Shown here: positions 13,376-15,742 of the stretch, piece by piece
Layout of the letters: each line of letters opens with the position of its first letter
Position numbering within the stretch: the first letter of the stretch is position 1
Source of the DNA: an uncultured Archangium sp.
GTDB taxonomy: Bacteria > Myxococcota > Myxococcia > Myxococcales > Myxococcaceae
Reading direction: 5' to 3'
NCBI GenBank assembly: GCA_946479335.1
Contig: CAMLFP010000094.1
Coordinates: 1 to 15,742 of the forward strand
Length of the DNA stretch: 15,742 nt
The notes under the pieces: generated by a model
Seen by the model: only the letters and a program-made list of their open reading frames with translations
Told to the model about the DNA's origin: nothing
The model's database searches: none
Made by a program: the position numbers and the translations under genes

Positions 13376-14385
13376 TCAATTGCCCAGGCGCGCGAGCTCG
13401 GCGTCTATGATGCGCGCGAAATCCGCGGCCGGCCGCGCGCCCGACAGCATGATGCCGTTGATGAAGAACGCGGGCGTACCGTCGACTCCGGCCACCTGAC
13501 CCGCCGCGAGGTCGCGCTTCACCGCCGCCTGCGCGCGCTCCGAGGTCAGGCACTCACCGAACTTCTTCTCGTCGAGGCCGATGGTCTTCGCCTGCATCTT
13601 GAGCGCGTCTTCATCGAGTTCGCCTGACTCGAAGAGCGCGTCGTGCATCTCCCAGAACTTGCCCTGCTCGTTGGCGCACACCGCCGCGGCCGCCGCGCGC
13701 GGTGCCTTGGGGTGGAACGACAGCGGGTAGTGGCGGAACACCAGCCGCACCTTGCCCTCGTAGGTCTTCATCACCTCGTGCACGGCTTCCAACGCGCGCG
13801 AGCAATATGGGCACTCGAAGTCAGCGAACTCCACGATGACGATCTTCGCGTCGGCCGCACCGCGCGACGGGCCGGAGGTATCGACCGCCTTGCGCGGCTT
13901 CTCCGGCGCCTTGAGCAGCAGCGTGTACCCGGCCTCCATCTTCAGCTTCGAGAACACCTCGCGCGCGCGCTTGCCGCGGAGCTCCCGCTTCACCATCTGC
14001 GCCAGTTGGGGCTTCACGTCGTCGTACGACATACCCTCGGGGATTCGGCCGCGCGCCCGCTCGTAGAGCTTCTGGATCTGCTCGTCGGTCGGCTCGGGGA
14101 CCGTGTTCTCGACGTTGAGCGCGAGCCACTGGTCTTCGCTCTGCCCTGCCGCCTTCGCCTTGTCGGCGATGATCTGCTCGACGGCCAACTGCTCCGCGGC
14201 TTCGGAGCGCAGCTCGAACATCTGGTCTTGCAGCTTGCTCAGCTCGTCCTTCACCTTGGCGTCGACCTCGCCCTGGCGAATGGAGCGGTTGCCGAACTTC
14301 GCGATGATCGGGCTGGGGCCGTCGTCTTTCACCACCACCGGCGCGCTCGTCGCGCAGCCGGCCAGCAACAACAGGAAGGCGCGCT

Positions 14386-14389
<4 letters not shown>
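13376..14389 (-). CDS. Lipoprotein with SurA-like N-terminal region and DsbA-like thioredoxin domain
   Basis: From the GTG at 14389 the product is 337 residues. It opens [12 protein letters not shown], a short signal with lipobox LAGC and lipidated Cys12, so it is an envelope lipoprotein. Residues about 28-160 are helical and charged and resemble the N domain of SurA/parvulin-type chaperones ([11 protein letters not shown], then a long helical segment). Residues about 180-337 form a DsbA-like thioredoxin fold with [13 protein letters not shown], active site CPYC at 193-196, the [10 protein letters not shown] segment and GTPAFFING with cis-Pro306. It probably oxidises or isomerises disulfides of exported clients. 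The GTG overlaps the lon stop (GTGA at 14386-14389). A longer in-frame start would run into lon in another frame and lose the lipobox. Confidence 0.88.

Positions 14390-15742
<1,353 letters not shown>

Overview
The window is a dense stretch of chromosomal DNA with high G+C content from what is probably a myxobacterium (Myxococcota). The support is: two small secreted proteins ending in a MYXO-CTERM-like tail (Gly-Cys, hydrophobic helix, Arg-rich end), a stand-alone Hanks-type Ser/Thr kinase, a Pro-rich membrane protein of a style common in myxobacteria, and long antisense open frames typical of high G+C codon use. The phylum is an inference from protein style, not from a marker gene. There are no RNA genes, insertion sequences, CRISPR arrays or phage genes, and no gene-free stretch longer than about 100 bases.

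Layout. (1) 1-3646, minus strand: uppS, cdsA, rseP and the start of tsaB, read right to left. This is an isoprenoid-carrier, phospholipid, site-2-protease and tRNA-modification cluster with overlapping or closely spaced genes. (2) 3745-8647, plus strand: a cytoplasmic Ser/Thr kinase with a roughly 120-residue acidic insert inside its catalytic domain, then an RluA-type pseudouridine synthase, a ceramidase-like (CREST) membrane hydrolase, the 16S rRNA methyltransferase rsmE and an Xaa-Pro aminopeptidase. The first four genes are joined by three successive ATGA overlaps. (3) 8616-12256, minus strand: a head-to-tail series that starts with a Pro-rich membrane protein, then YqgE/AlgH, BolA, a CGFS monothiol glutaredoxin, a seven-helix DUF2914-like protein and two paralogous Cys-rich MYXO-CTERM-like proteins. 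(4) 12302-13324, plus strand: a VAT1-like zinc-free quinone oxidoreductase, followed by a perfect 10-bp inverted repeat with G-runs. (5) 13376-15742, minus strand: the C-terminal two thirds of Lon, overlapping by GTGA a lipoprotein that joins a SurA-like N-terminal region to a DsbA-like thioredoxin domain.

How the genes fit together. Most are housekeeping: envelope precursor synthesis, RNA modification, Fe-S handling and protein quality control. The unusual parts are the kinase with its acidic insert, tied by translational coupling to two RNA-modification genes and a ceramidase-like gene; the tandem Cys-rich surface-protein pair; the Lon-coupled oxidoreductase lipoprotein; and the hairpin/G-quadruplex element between convergent genes. 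No complete, clearly new multi-gene system is evident. The kinase operon is the best candidate for an undescribed regulatory unit.
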